In this document: in pieces, positions 22,763 to 32,077 of the stretch | Position numbering within the stretch: position 1 is the first letter of the stretch | How the letters are laid out: each line of letters starts with the position of its first letter | Assembly: GCF_900541605.1 (NCBI RefSeq) | Contig: NZ_UQKJ01000004.1 | Span: forward strand, 1 to 37,569 | Reading direction: 5' to 3' | DNA from: an uncultured Dialister sp. | Lineage (GTDB): Bacteria > Bacillota > Negativicutes > Veillonellales > Dialisteraceae | DNA: 37,569 nucleotides | Notes under the pieces: generated by a model | What the model was told of the DNA's origin: nothing | Databases searched by the model: none | What the model saw: only the letters and a program-made list of their open reading frames with translations | Translations under genes and position numbers: made by a program

Positions 22763-24898
22763 TTACTTCCCCGCTTCTCCTTTGAGGAGGGGCAGGAAGA
22801 GGGTATACCGATTTTTGATATCTCCCTGGGTAACGGCTCTTTCAATGGCTTCTTCTGTGGAAATAAGGATGGTCCTTTTCCTGGCCCTGGTAATACCGGT
22901 ATAGAGAAGGTTCCGCCGGAGCATAATATTCTGGGTAGGCAGGAGGACAAGAATCACCGTATCGTATTCGCTGCCCTGGCTTTTATGGACAGTGGTGGCA
23001 TAGGCAAGCTGGAGGCTTCCCCGTTCCTCGCCTTCAAAGGAAACTTCTTTTCCGTCAAACCGGACGAAGACTTTATTTTTTTCAACTGCCCACACAATCC
23101 CCAGGTCCCCATTGTAAATTCCCTTTTCATAGTCGTTCTTCTTCTGCATCACTTTGTCGCCCACCATAAAGCGGACAGGGCCTTCAGGGATGGACTGTCC
23201 ATGGACCTGTTCCTGAATAGCATGGTTCAGGTGATCCACGCCACAGAGGCCTTTGTACATGGGTGACAGAACCTGCATGGACATTTTCGCCTTTTCACTG
23301 CCATAGTCGAAGGCTTCGCAGAGATCCATGACTCTTTGAAAAGCATCGGACTCCGATTCTGCATAGTAGATGGAGAAATCACCGGCCCCGTCAGACACAC
23401 AGGGAATCCCCTCCCGGATGCGGGCAGCATTTTCTATGATGCCGCTCCCCTCTTCCTGCCGGAAAATGTGGAGAAGACGCACCACCGGTACTTCGCCCCA
23501 GTTCATAAGATCTCGAAGCGGGGAACCGGGACCCACAGGGGGCAGCTGGTCCACATCTCCCACAAGAATAAGGCGGGCTGACGGTTTCAGGGCACTCAGC
23601 AGGTGATAAAACAGGGAAATATCCATCATAGAGGCTTCATCCACAATGATAAGGTCTTCATTGAGCTGGTCGGATTCGTTCTTGTTAAAGAAAGTGCTGC
23701 CTCCATCCTGCATTTCCGCTTCCAGCGCTTTGTGAATGGTATCCGCCTCTACGCCGCTGGACAGGGAAAGCCGCTTTGCCGCCCTGCCGGTGGGAGCCAT
23801 AAGGCGCACTTTGAGCTGGTACTGGAGGGCGGCGGTAATGATGGCTCGGACAATCGTGGTCTTGCCGGTGCCGGGACCGCCGGTAATAATGAGAAGCCCC
23901 GACTCCATAGCCTTTTCCACTGCTTCTTTCTGCTCGTCAGCCATGGTAATCCCATTTTCCCGTTCAAACTTCTCTACTGCCAGCTTGGGACTCCCCAGTT
24001 TCCTGGCCTTCATCAAACTTTTGACCTGAAGGGCAGATCCGGTCTCCGCTTCATAGAGGGCGGGGATGTAGAGATACCGTTCCTCCCCTGCTGTAAGGGA
24101 GGGAATAAACCCGGAGTCCACTGCTTCTTCTCCCGCTTTTTTTACAATGTCCTCCGGTACCCCCAGCACGAGGGCCGCATTGCGGTACACTGATTTTTCC
24201 GGTACGCAGGCATGCCCCTGTCCCAGGGCCAGTGACAGCATATACTCTATGCCCTCTGTAATGCGGTTTCCATCCTGGGGATCCATCCCCTTGGCCAGGG
24301 CCATGCGGTCCACCTGCCGGAAGCTAAGACCCGAAATTTCAGAAACCATGCGGTAGGGATCATGGAGAAGGACGTCCTCCGCATCTTCGCCATAAAATTT
24401 TCGGATATCCAGAGCAAAGTGGTCCGGAATTCCCAAAGACTGGAGGAAAAGAATCATTTCCTGCTGTCCGGCAATTTCCTCATAGGACGTTTTGATTTTC
24501 TCCAGGGTTTTCCTGCCGATTCCTGATACCTCCGTAAGGGCATCAATATTATGTTCAAAAATATCCAGCGTCTTTTTGCCGAAATGGTCCACAATCCTTT
24601 CTGCCATGGAGGGTCCAATGCCATCAATGAGTCCGGATCCAAGAAACTGTTTTATTTCCTCTGCTCCATCCGGTTTTACATTTTCAATGGTGTCGCACTT
24701 GAACTGCATGCCAAAACGGGGATGCCGATTCCAGCATCCCCGAAGGAGAAGACTTTGGCCGCTGTAGGGTGCACTGCCCCTGTAAGCGGCAGTGGAAATC
24801 TTCCCGGTTTCCTTATTTTCAAATAGAAATACACAGAACCTGCCATCATCGCTGGAAAATATAATTTTTCTGACGGTGCCGCGCAGTTCTTCTGTCAT
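22763..24898 (-). CDS. recD2: RecD2-type SF1B DNA helicase
   Basis: A 711-residue ATP-dependent 5'-3' helicase of the RecD2 (RecD-like, RecBC-independent) family, acting in repair and replication-fork maintenance. It has an N-terminal OB-like region (1-75), helix-hairpin-helix segments (about 88-135, FLGSGLIDGIGPSMA and EVSGIGRKTLE), Walker A GPGTGKTT (341-348), motif II VDEAS (419-423), motif III GDVDQLPPVGPG (447-458), an SH3-like insert (about 575-630), and motifs V and VI, ATTVHKSQGSEYD (634-646) and LLYTGITRARK (664-674). Its ATG overlaps the chorismate mutase stop as ATGA. The protein is complete. Confidence 0.96.
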   Translation of the reverse strand: MTEELRGTVRKIIFSSDDGRFCVFLFENKETGKISTAAYRGSAPYSGQSLLLRGCWNRHPRFGMQFKCDTIENVKPDGAEEIKQFLGSGLIDGIGPSMAERIVDHFGKKTLDIFEHNIDALTEVSGIGRKTLEKIKTSYEEIAGQQEMILFLQSLGIPDHFALDIRKFYGEDAEDVLLHDPYRMVSEISGLSFRQVDRMALAKGMDPQDGNRITEGIEYMLSLALGQGHACVPEKSVYRNAALVLGVPEDIVKKAGEEAVDSGFIPSLTAGEERYLYIPALYEAETGSALQVKSLMKARKLGSPKLAVEKFERENGITMADEQKEAVEKAMESGLLIITGGPGTGKTTIVRAIITAALQYQLKVRLMAPTGRAAKRLSLSSGVEADTIHKALEAEMQDGGSTFFNKNESDQLNEDLIIVDEASMMDISLFYHLLSALKPSARLILVGDVDQLPPVGPGSPLRDLMNWGEVPVVRLLHIFRQEEGSGIIENAARIREGIPCVSDGAGDFSIYYAESESDAFQRVMDLCEAFDYGSEKAKMSMQVLSPMYKGLCGVDHLNHAIQEQVHGQSIPEGPVRFMVGDKVMQKKNDYEKGIYNGDLGIVWAVEKNKVFVRFDGKEVSFEGEERGSLQLAYATTVHKSQGSEYDTVILVLLPTQNIMLRRNLLYTGITRARKRTILISTEEAIERAVTQGDIKNRYTLFLPLLKGEAGK

Positions 24899-25182
24899 TT
24901 TTTCGTCCCTTCAATCAATTCCTTCTGTACTTTTTTACTGATGTCCATCAGCATCCGGTACCAGCGGATGAAATCAGGACGGAGAGTGGTCTCCTCTATG
25001 AGAGAAGACAGGGCTTCGATATTTTTCTTTTCCCGTTCGCCATCAAAAATAGGGATCTCTGCCTTCAGCTTTCTCTGGGCAACGGACCGGGACAGGGCCA
25101 GCCGCTTTTCAAAAAGGGCAGCCATATCCTTATCGATATTGCGGATCGAATCCCGCAGGACTTCCAGTTCTTTGTCTTCCAT
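24895..25182 (-). CDS. AroQ-type chorismate mutase domain protein
   Basis: A 95-residue all-helical protein that aligns along its length with the E. coli P-protein chorismate mutase domain, which converts chorismate to prephenate. All the residues that bind the transition state have counterparts: Arg10, Arg27, Lys38, Asp47, Arg50, Glu51 and Gln86. It is therefore likely active despite standing alone, with no prephenate dehydratase or dehydrogenase attached. The ATG at 25182 has AGGAGG six nt upstream. The gene overlaps recD2 by 4 nt and follows proS after a hairpin. No other aromatic-amino-acid gene is in the window, so its place here is unexplained. There is no signal peptide, so it is cytoplasmic. 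Confidence 0.88.
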   Translation of the reverse strand: MEDKELEVLRDSIRNIDKDMAALFEKRLALSRSVAQRKLKAEIPIFDGEREKKNIEALSSLIEETTLRPDFIRWYRMLMDISKKVQKELIEGTKK

Positions 25183-25208
25183 GGGGTACCTCCTGAAGAA
25201 AATGATAG

Positions 25209-25258
25209 GGCCTGCGGCCCGGGGCAGTATCCAACGGACAGGGCTCTGACCGCAGGCC
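25209..25258 (-). terminator. hairpin between proS and the chorismate mutase gene
   Basis: Perfect 9-bp arms GGCCTGCGG (25209-25217) and CCGCAGGCC (25250-25258). It begins 13 nt past the proS stop and is followed on the minus strand by CTATCATTTTCTTC. It is probably a partial terminator, since the next gene starts at once. The plus strand has the better T-run (CCCTTTTTCTT), but no plus-strand gene exists here. Confidence 0.45.
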
Positions 25259-25271
25259 GCCGCCCTTTTTC

Positions 25272-26996
25272 TTACAGATTCTTTTCGTGGAGACCCTTCA
25301 GAATTTCCATGACCTTATCATGGCATTCTTCCAGCGGCACTTCGATGACTTCGCCAGTGCGGCGGAGGCGGATTTCTACGTTTCCTGTCTGCTGCCATTT
25401 CTTGCCGATCGTAACACGGACAGGATAGCCAATGAGGTCAGCATCCTTGAATTTAATGCCTGCCCGTTCGTTCCGGTCATCCAGCACTACTTCATCGGCC
25501 TTGTCTTCCATTTCATCATAGAGTTTCTTTGCAGCCCCCATGACTTCTTCGCTCTTGTTGTTGGCAGGTACGATAACAACTTCATAGGGTGCAATGGCCA
25601 CCGGCCAGATAATACCATCGTCGTCGTGATTCTGTTCAATGGATGCAGCTACGGTTCTTGTGACGCCGATACCGTAGCAGCCCATGACCATAGGATGGGA
25701 TTTACCATTGCTGTCGAGATAGGTAGCTCCCAGTTTTTCACTGTACTTGGTGCCCAGCTTGAAAACCTGGCCTACTTCGATACCCTTGGTCAGGACAATT
25801 TCGCCGCCGCATTCCGGGCATACGTCGTTGGCATCGATCTGACGGATGGTATCTACCCGAACATCTCCAAAGTCTCTCTTCGGGTTTACATGGATATAAT
25901 GTTTATCCTTTTCATTGGCTCCGCAGCAGGCATCCTGCATTTCCATGACCGTAGCATCGCAGATGATATCGAAATCCTTTGTCCGTTTCAGGCCGATCGG
26001 GCTGATGTAGCCGGCAGTAAGACCTACCCGTTCCAGATCTTCGTCGGAAGCCATACCTACATTAATGGCGCCATAAATATTCTGGAGCCGGACTTCATTC
26101 ACTTCATGGTCGCCGCGGACCATGGCCAGAACCACCTTGTCATCCAGTTTATAGACGACCGCCTTCACGGACTGTTTAATGGGCGCATGGAGGAAATTGC
26201 AGACCATTTCAATGGTATGCTGTCCTGGTGTTTCTACGATTTCCTTTTCCTTATCATTTTTAATGCCGCAGGGAATGGTATTCGGTTCTACCGCTTCAAT
26301 GTTAGCCGCAAAATCGCAGTGTTTGCAGTATACGATATCCGCTTCGCCGGAGTCCGCAAGGACTTCGAATTCATGGGAAGCATTGCCGCCGATGGCACCG
26401 GAGTCAGCGATGACGGGGCGGAAGTTCAGTCCGCAGCGGGTAAAGATGCGGGTGTAGGCATCATACATGAGCTTGTACTGTTTATCGAGGCCTTCCTGGT
26501 CAGCATCAAAGGTATAGCCATCTTTCATAATGAATTCGCGGCTTCTCATGAGGCCGAAACGGGGCCGCTTTTCATCTCTGTATTTATTCTGGATCTGGTA
26601 TACGGAAACCGGAAGCTGCTTGTAGGATGTGGTATCCATGGAAATCAGGGTGGTCACCAGTTCTTCATGGGTCGGAGCAAGGCAGTAATCCCTGCCATGG
26701 CGGTCCTTCAGCTTGAACATTTCTTCTCCGTACACAGCCCAGCGGCCGGTTTTCTGCCAGATTTCCGCAGGCTGCACAATGGGCATCAGGATTTCCTGGG
26801 CACCGGTCTTATTGATTTCCTCCCGAATGATTTTTTCTACTTTCTGGATAGAGCGGAATGCCAGAGGCAGGTAAGCGTAGGTGCCATTGGCAATTTTTCT
26901 CATCATGCCTGCCTTCAGCATGTATTTATGGCTCATTACCACCGCGTCGGAAGGTAATTCTCTAAGGGTCGGGCTGTACAATCTGGATGCTAACAT
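25272..26996 (-). CDS. proS: prolyl-tRNA synthetase (bacterial type)
   Basis: Charges tRNA-Pro with proline in the cytoplasm. The 574-residue enzyme is the bacterial long form. It has an N-terminal class II catalytic part with motif 2 region RPRFGLMRSREFIMKDGY, an inserted YbaK-like editing domain (about 225-400) that hydrolyses Ala-tRNA-Pro, motif 3 GCYGIGVTRTVAA, and a C-terminal anticodon-binding domain. The start is ATG at 26996, overlapping the ispG stop by one nt (TAATG), with GGAG about 10 nt upstream. Same order after ispG as in many Firmicutes. Confidence 0.98.
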   Translation of the reverse strand: MLASRLYSPTLRELPSDAVVMSHKYMLKAGMMRKIANGTYAYLPLAFRSIQKVEKIIREEINKTGAQEILMPIVQPAEIWQKTGRWAVYGEEMFKLKDRHGRDYCLAPTHEELVTTLISMDTTSYKQLPVSVYQIQNKYRDEKRPRFGLMRSREFIMKDGYTFDADQEGLDKQYKLMYDAYTRIFTRCGLNFRPVIADSGAIGGNASHEFEVLADSGEADIVYCKHCDFAANIEAVEPNTIPCGIKNDKEKEIVETPGQHTIEMVCNFLHAPIKQSVKAVVYKLDDKVVLAMVRGDHEVNEVRLQNIYGAINVGMASDEDLERVGLTAGYISPIGLKRTKDFDIICDATVMEMQDACCGANEKDKHYIHVNPKRDFGDVRVDTIRQIDANDVCPECGGEIVLTKGIEVGQVFKLGTKYSEKLGATYLDSNGKSHPMVMGCYGIGVTRTVAASIEQNHDDDGIIWPVAIAPYEVVIVPANNKSEEVMGAAKKLYDEMEDKADEVVLDDRNERAGIKFKDADLIGYPVRVTIGKKWQQTGNVEIRLRRTGEVIEVPLEECHDKVMEILKGLHEKNL

Positions 26997-28063
26997 TATA
27001 ACGTTTCTCCTTCATTCTCAAATTTTTCAATTTCTTCCATGAGTGCATCAATCAGTTCCGCTTCCGGTACGCTGCGGATCACTTTTCCCTTTCGGAAAAG
27101 AAGACCGCTGCCTTTGCCGCCGGCGATACCGAAATCCGCTTCCCGGGCTTCCCCGGGTCCGTTCACGGCGCAGCCCATGACGGCTACCCGAATCGGTTTC
27201 TTGAACTTCTGTATCTTTTCTTCCACTTCCCTGGCCATGTCAATGAGGTCTACCTGGGTCCTGCCGCAGGTGGGACAGGAAACAAGGACCGGGCCGTACT
27301 GGGCGATACCTACGGAACTCAGGATTTCTTTGGCCGCCTTCACCTCTTTCAGGGGATCGTCGGTCAAAGATACTCTTATTGTATCACCAATGCCGTCCAA
27401 AAGCAGGGATCCAATGCCGATGGCGGATTTAATGGTACCCCGATACAGGGTTCCCGCTTCTGTAACGCCCAAATGAAGAGGGTAATTGACCTTTTCATGG
27501 AGCAGGCGGTTTGCCTTCACCATCATGGGAACATCGGTTGATTTCACAGATATCACGATATCATAAAATCCCTCTTCTTCCAGGATTTTCACATGGCTCA
27601 TGGCTCCTTCTACCATGCCCTCCGCCGTAGGATGGCCGCCATAGCGGTCCAGAATTTCTACGGGAAGGGAACCGGCATTAATGCCAATGCGGATGGGGAT
27701 ATGCTTTTCTTTTGCCTTTTCCACCACCTTCACCACATTTTCCCTTTTACCGATGTTTCCCGGATTGATGCGAAGGGCATCAATACCGGAATCCATGGCT
27801 GTCAGGGCCAGACGGTAATCAAAATGAATGTCCGCCACCAGCGGCACATCCACCAGCCGCCTGAGATCTCCCAGGGCTTCTGCTGCCCTCTTATCCGGCA
27901 CCGCCACCCGAACGATGTCAGCCCCCGCCTTGTGAAGGGCATTAATCTGGGCTGCTGCGTATTCCGTGTCCACCGGGCTGAACGTGCTCATGGACTGTAT
28001 GGCTACAGGGGCGCCTCCGCCGATAGCAACGCCGCCCACATTGACCTGTCTCGTTTTATCCAT
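26996..28063 (-). CDS. ispG: 4-hydroxy-3-methylbut-2-en-1-yl diphosphate synthase (GcpE)
   Basis: Penultimate step of the MEP isoprenoid pathway: reductive ring opening of MEcPP to HMBPP by a [4Fe-4S] enzyme. The 355-residue protein has the N-terminal TIM-barrel part (VAIQSMSTF, RINPGNIG) and the C-terminal cluster domain with its ligands in CPTCGRT and GCAVNGPGE. The ATG at 28063 has AGGTGA upstream; an in-frame TTG at 28084 is rejected. Together with dxr and uppS in this block it feeds undecaprenyl phosphate for the cell wall and LPS. Confidence 0.97.
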   Translation of the reverse strand: MDKTRQVNVGGVAIGGGAPVAIQSMSTFSPVDTEYAAAQINALHKAGADIVRVAVPDKRAAEALGDLRRLVDVPLVADIHFDYRLALTAMDSGIDALRINPGNIGKRENVVKVVEKAKEKHIPIRIGINAGSLPVEILDRYGGHPTAEGMVEGAMSHVKILEEEGFYDIVISVKSTDVPMMVKANRLLHEKVNYPLHLGVTEAGTLYRGTIKSAIGIGSLLLDGIGDTIRVSLTDDPLKEVKAAKEILSSVGIAQYGPVLVSCPTCGRTQVDLIDMAREVEEKIQKFKKPIRVAVMGCAVNGPGEAREADFGIAGGKGSGLLFRKGKVIRSVPEAELIDALMEEIEKFENEGETL

Positions 28064-28109
28064 AGTGTCACCTGATTCAATCAATGAGTTTTATTACATG
28101 GTATTTATT

Positions 28110-28115
28110 ATTATA
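28110..28115 (-). promoter_or_regulatory. possible -10 element upstream of ispG
   Basis: Perfect TATAAT on the minus strand, about 47 nt before the ispG ATG, in the 175-nt rseP-ispG gap. No recognisable -35 at 16-18 nt, so it is weak. Confidence 0.3.
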
Positions 28116-28238
28116 TGCTATTTCCGTTGGTTTGGGGAAGATAATAAGCTGCTGAACTGCTGCCATGGGTATCCGGATATTCCCATCCGGCTGAATGGAG
28201 CTGAGAGTTGTGATAAACATCGCCGGACCGGGCCCCTT

Positions 28239-29261
28239 TTATTTCATCAATCCGCTGATATCATTGCACATGGCAAAGACAAAGAGGCCCAAAAGGATGC
28301 TGACTCCTACGGCCTGGATGTAAAACAGCGCTTTTTCCGGCAGTTCTTTCCCCCGAATGCCCTCAATAATAGTCATCACCAGCACGCCCCCATCCAGAAG
28401 AGGAATAGGAAGAAGATTCAGAAATCCCAGATTCAGGCTGAGAAGTGCAATGAAAAGAAACAGGGGCAGAATACCCGTATCCGCCACCTGGGCGCTCATG
28501 CGGGCAACCCCTATGGGACCGGCCACATCTGCTTCATGACCGGAAACCATCTGGTAAAGCCCTGCCACCATCATCTTGAGGAGGTAGCCGCATCTTTCAA
28601 GACTCATGGTAAAAGCCTGGAAAAATCCGGCCTTATGGGTTTCCAGTTTCGGGGAAATCCCTATAATAGGCCGTCCGTCTTCACTGTTCTGGAGAAGGAT
28701 GGTTACTGTCTTTTCCTGTCCCCCACGGTTAATGGTGACAGGGATAATCCGCTTATCCAGGGAACTCGTAGTTTTTCCGATATCCGTCCAGGTTCCTACC
28801 GCTTTTCCATCTACCGAAAGAATCCGGTCTCCGGGAGCAATCCCCTCTTTTTCTGCGGACGTCCCTTTCAGAACAGATCCAACCACGGGCTCATCAGGAA
28901 ATGTCTGATAGCCGGAAATCATGAAAGCTCCCCAGAAAATGCCAATAGCAAGAAACACATTAAAAATAGAACCGGCGGAAATCACAAGAAGCCTGGCCCA
29001 TATGGGACGATGGGAAAAGGCCCGGGGGTCATCGGATTCTGAAGCATCCATCCCCAGGATCCGGTTGAATCCCCCCAACGGGATAATGCGAAGAGAATAC
29101 AGGGTCTCCCCCCTCCGGATGGATCCCAGTTTCGGTCCAAAACCTACAGAAAATTCTTCCACCTTCATGCCTGTCAGCTTGGCCGTAATGAAATGGCCTC
29201 CCTCATGGATAAGGACGATCACCGCAAACACAAAAATGGGAGCCACTATGGAAAGAATCAT
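28239..29261 (-). CDS. rseP: site-2 metalloprotease RseP/RasP
   Basis: A 340-residue intramembrane zinc protease that makes the second cut in regulated intramembrane proteolysis and clears signal-peptide remnants. It has HEGGH zinc ligands (His19, His23 with Glu20) in the first membrane helix, one PDZ domain (about 120-195), and the third ligand region NLLPIPLLDGG (Asp290). The ATG at 29261 has GGAGG eight nt upstream and overlaps the dxr stop as ATGA. In E. coli RseP releases sigma-E by cutting the anti-sigma RseA. The sigma factor and single-pass membrane protein at 8801-10150 would be natural targets to test, which is inference. Confidence 0.96.
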   Translation of the reverse strand: MILSIVAPIFVFAVIVLIHEGGHFITAKLTGMKVEEFSVGFGPKLGSIRRGETLYSLRIIPLGGFNRILGMDASESDDPRAFSHRPIWARLLVISAGSIFNVFLAIGIFWGAFMISGYQTFPDEPVVGSVLKGTSAEKEGIAPGDRILSVDGKAVGTWTDIGKTTSSLDKRIIPVTINRGGQEKTVTILLQNSEDGRPIIGISPKLETHKAGFFQAFTMSLERCGYLLKMMVAGLYQMVSGHEADVAGPIGVARMSAQVADTGILPLFLFIALLSLNLGFLNLLPIPLLDGGVLVMTIIEGIRGKELPEKALFYIQAVGVSILLGLFVFAMCNDISGLMK

Positions 29262-30418
29262 AAAGAAAACCTCCGAATAGCATCATCCGCCATTATCCGG
29301 GCTTTCCTGTCCCCCTCCATCACGTCTTCATAGGAATGGATAGCAGAAGCCTGCCACTTATCCAGTACCTCTTCCACCACATCGAAGATAGAAAGGAAGG
29401 ACAGTCTGCCGGCTATGAAAGCACGAATGGCTTCTTCGTTGGACGCATTAAAAGCAGCTGTCTCATCGCCCCCTGCTTTGCCTGCCTCATAAGCCATCTT
29501 CAGGGAACGGAATACATGAAGATCCGGTTTCTCTATGAGGATGGACGCAATCCGGCTCCAGTCTACGAACTCATGGGATGGCGAAGGCAGGCGCTGGGGA
29601 TAGGTGAGAGCAAACTGGATGGGAAGACGCATGTCCGGATTGCCGAGCTGGGCAATAATGGAGCCGTCATTGTATTCCACCATGGAATGGATCAGACTCT
29701 GGGGCTGTACGATAACTTCAATATCATCATAACCAACGCCAAAAAGCCAGTGGGCTTCAATCACTTCGAGGCCTTTATTGAACATGGTAGCAGAATCCAG
29801 GGTAACCTTCATGCCCATATTCCATGTAGGATGCTTCATGGCGTCCGCCACAGTCACCTTTGCCAGTTCTTCCCTGGATTTTCCCCGGAATGGGCCGCCG
29901 GAAGCGGTCAGAAGGATCTTATGGATTCCCTTTCTGTCCTGTCCCAGCATTGATTGGAATATGGCACTGTGTTCACTGTCCACAGGGCGGATGAGAACGT
30001 GATGTTTTCTGGCTGCTTCCAGTACAAGGCTTCCACCGGCCACAAGGGTTTCCTTATTGGCCAGGGCCAGTTCCTTTCCCGCCTCAATAGCCTTCAGCGT
30101 AGGCAGAAGCCCTGCTGTACCGACAACGGAAACGAGGACCAGATCCACATCCTCCCGCCGGGCTGCCTGGCAGAGGCCTTCTTTCCCCGTGATGACTTCT
30201 GCGGGACCGTCATAGGAGGCACGAAAAGCTTTCCCCGCCTCTTCATCACTGATCACAATGGCCTTGGGATGGAATTCTTCCGCCTGGGCCCGCAGTTTCT
30301 CTATACTGCGGTTTGCCGCTATAACCTGGGCATGAAACAGATCCGGATGGCACCGGATAACATCCAGAGTCTGGGTGCCGATGGATCCTGTACTTCCAAG
30401 AACTGCTATTTCTTTCAT
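29258..30418 (-). CDS. dxr: 1-deoxy-D-xylulose 5-phosphate reductoisomerase
   Basis: First committed step of the MEP pathway, NADPH-dependent conversion of DXP to MEP. The 386-residue enzyme has the NADPH-binding loop GSTGSIG (8-14), the metal and substrate segment ASGGPFRG, and LDSATMFNKGLEVIEAHWLF-like catalytic-loop residues. The ATG at 30418 has AAAGGAG upstream. It follows cdsA after 114 nt that contain an imperfect stem (GCGTCACTGGAA at 30447-30458 facing TTCCGGTGGCGC at 30470-30481), and it overlaps rseP. Confidence 0.98.
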   Translation of the reverse strand: MKEIAVLGSTGSIGTQTLDVIRCHPDLFHAQVIAANRSIEKLRAQAEEFHPKAIVISDEEAGKAFRASYDGPAEVITGKEGLCQAARREDVDLVLVSVVGTAGLLPTLKAIEAGKELALANKETLVAGGSLVLEAARKHHVLIRPVDSEHSAIFQSMLGQDRKGIHKILLTASGGPFRGKSREELAKVTVADAMKHPTWNMGMKVTLDSATMFNKGLEVIEAHWLFGVGYDDIEVIVQPQSLIHSMVEYNDGSIIAQLGNPDMRLPIQFALTYPQRLPSPSHEFVDWSRIASILIEKPDLHVFRSLKMAYEAGKAGGDETAAFNASNEEAIRAFIAGRLSFLSIFDVVEEVLDKWQASAIHSYEDVMEGDRKARIMADDAIRRFSL

Positions 30419-30532
30419 AAAATCTCCTTTGTTGGAAATACGACTGGCGTCACTGGAAAAGTTATCCCCTTCCGGTGGCGCTGTGCGTATAACAGATATA
30501 CCCAGCCCTTCAAATGAGGTTCTGCCTCTCTG

Positions 30533-31342
30533 TTATCTCAAAAGCGCCAGTACTGCCGCCAGGGATGGAGCCACGAAGAGAAGACTGTCGAAACGGTCCA
30601 TCATACCGCCGTGGCCGGGCAGGATATTTCCGGAATCCTTGATATCGCAGGCCCGTTTAACATAGGATTCAAAGAGGTCTCCCACCGGCGCCATGACAGC
30701 AGCAATGAGGGAAAGGAAGAAACCATGGACAAGATTGTATTTAAATACGACCGAGAGAACCATTCCCAGCACCACGCAGCCGATGGCACCGCCGATAAGG
30801 CCTTCTACGGTCTTATTGGGGCTGATATGGGGAGCCATCTTGTGCTTTCCGAAGCTCCGTCCTGCCAGATAGGCGAAGGAATCGCTGGCCCAGGTGGTGA
30901 CAAGAGAAAAGAGAATCAGAAATATGCCGGGATCCACATTCACCGCAGCCAGGGGAAGCAGTTCATGGCTCCCCCGAAGCAGGGACAGGGTGCCGAAGCC
31001 CACGCCAAAATAGACGACGCCGAAAGCCGTGTAAATCAGATTCGTCATTTCTTCCTTTTTGATGGCAAGAATCAGGAAGAGCAGGAGGCAGAAGGCCAGG
31101 AGAAATGCTGCAATAAATGTCTTAATGGAGTAGAAGCCGGAAGCAAAAATCATGACCAGAAGTGCCAAGGCAGCCGGTTTCTTATAAATATGAATGGAAA
31201 TATGGCCCAGCATCCGCCCATATTCCCAAAGAGCAATGAGGGACACAATGGCTACAGCTCCGGTCAGAAACCATCCTCCCAGCCACACGAGAGCCAGGAC
31301 AGCGATAATTCCGATTACCGCTGTAATTACGCGAACTTTCAT
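30533..31342 (-). CDS. cdsA: phosphatidate cytidylyltransferase
   Basis: Makes CDP-diacylglycerol from CTP and phosphatidate, the branch point for all phospholipids. The 269-residue polytopic membrane protein has about seven hydrophobic segments and the CDS signature near the C-terminus: WASDSFAYLAGRSFGKHK followed by PNKTVEG. The ATG at 31342 has AGGAGG close upstream, 9 nt after the uppS stop. It supplies the lipid that MlaEFD and TamB would distribute. Confidence 0.96.
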   Translation of the reverse strand: MKVRVITAVIGIIAVLALVWLGGWFLTGAVAIVSLIALWEYGRMLGHISIHIYKKPAALALLVMIFASGFYSIKTFIAAFLLAFCLLLFLILAIKKEEMTNLIYTAFGVVYFGVGFGTLSLLRGSHELLPLAAVNVDPGIFLILFSLVTTWASDSFAYLAGRSFGKHKMAPHISPNKTVEGLIGGAIGCVVLGMVLSVVFKYNLVHGFFLSLIAAVMAPVGDLFESYVKRACDIKDSGNILPGHGGMMDRFDSLLFVAPSLAAVLALLR

Positions 31343-31351
31343 ACATCCTCC

Positions 31352-32077
31352 TTAATGATCCTTTTCTGTGAGGCCGCCAAAACGGCGGTCTCTCCCGGTG
31401 AACCAGTCCACTGCTTTTTGGAGCTCCTCCACCGTAAAGTCCGGCCACAGGACCGGAGTGAGATAGAGTTCACTGTAAGAGATCTGCCAGATGAGAAAAT
31501 TGGAAATCCTGGATTCCCCACCGGTACGGATGAGAAGGTCCACATCCTTCGCATCGGAAGGATAGAGATGGGACGTAATGGTATCTTCCGTAATGTCCGC
31601 CGGATCCAGCCTGCCCGCCTTCACTTCTTCCGCTATTTTTTTCATACTGTGAACCAGTTCCATACGGCCGCCGTAATTAATGGCCACATTCAGTACCATC
31701 CCATCATTGGCGGCGGTATCCCTTTCACAGGCTGCGATTTCTTTTCGGAGCCCTTCAGAAAGGACAGACACATCTCCAACAATATGGACCTGTACATTAT
31801 CTGCCACCAGCTCACGGAGCTGGCTGATAAGATAATTTTTAAAAAGTTTCATGAGGAAACGGACTTCCAGGGACGGGCGTTTCCAGTTTTCGGTAGAAAA
31901 GGCATAGAGTGTGAGAACTTTGATTCCCATATGTCCGGCAGCCCGGACAATGGTTTTCACATTGGCCGCCCCTTCCTGGTGTCCGAAGGTTCTTTTCCGT
32001 CCCCGCTGCCGGGCCCACCGGCCATTGCCATCGAGGATGATAGCTACATGTTCGGGAAAAGATTTTTTATCTGACAT
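31352..32077 (-). CDS. uppS: undecaprenyl diphosphate synthase
   Basis: Condenses eight isopentenyl units onto farnesyl diphosphate to make the C55 carrier lipid. The 241-residue cis-prenyltransferase has IILDGNGRWARQRG with the catalytic Asp16, and the RTGGESRISNF and LWPDF motifs. The ATG at 32077 has AAGGAG upstream. It starts its own segment after a 442-nt gap below frr. Standard member of the frr-uppS-cdsA-dxr-rseP block. Confidence 0.97.
   Translation of the reverse strand: MSDKKSFPEHVAIILDGNGRWARQRGRKRTFGHQEGAANVKTIVRAAGHMGIKVLTLYAFSTENWKRPSLEVRFLMKLFKNYLISQLRELVADNVQVHIVGDVSVLSEGLRKEIAACERDTAANDGMVLNVAINYGGRMELVHSMKKIAEEVKAGRLDPADITEDTITSHLYPSDAKDVDLLIRTGGESRISNFLIWQISYSELYLTPVLWPDFTVEELQKAVDWFTGRDRRFGGLTEKDH

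Noticed and set aside
25287..26957. Long plus-strand frame (556 codons) opposite proS
   Set aside because: It is antisense to a certain proS gene, with no homology-like motifs; an artefact of codon use.
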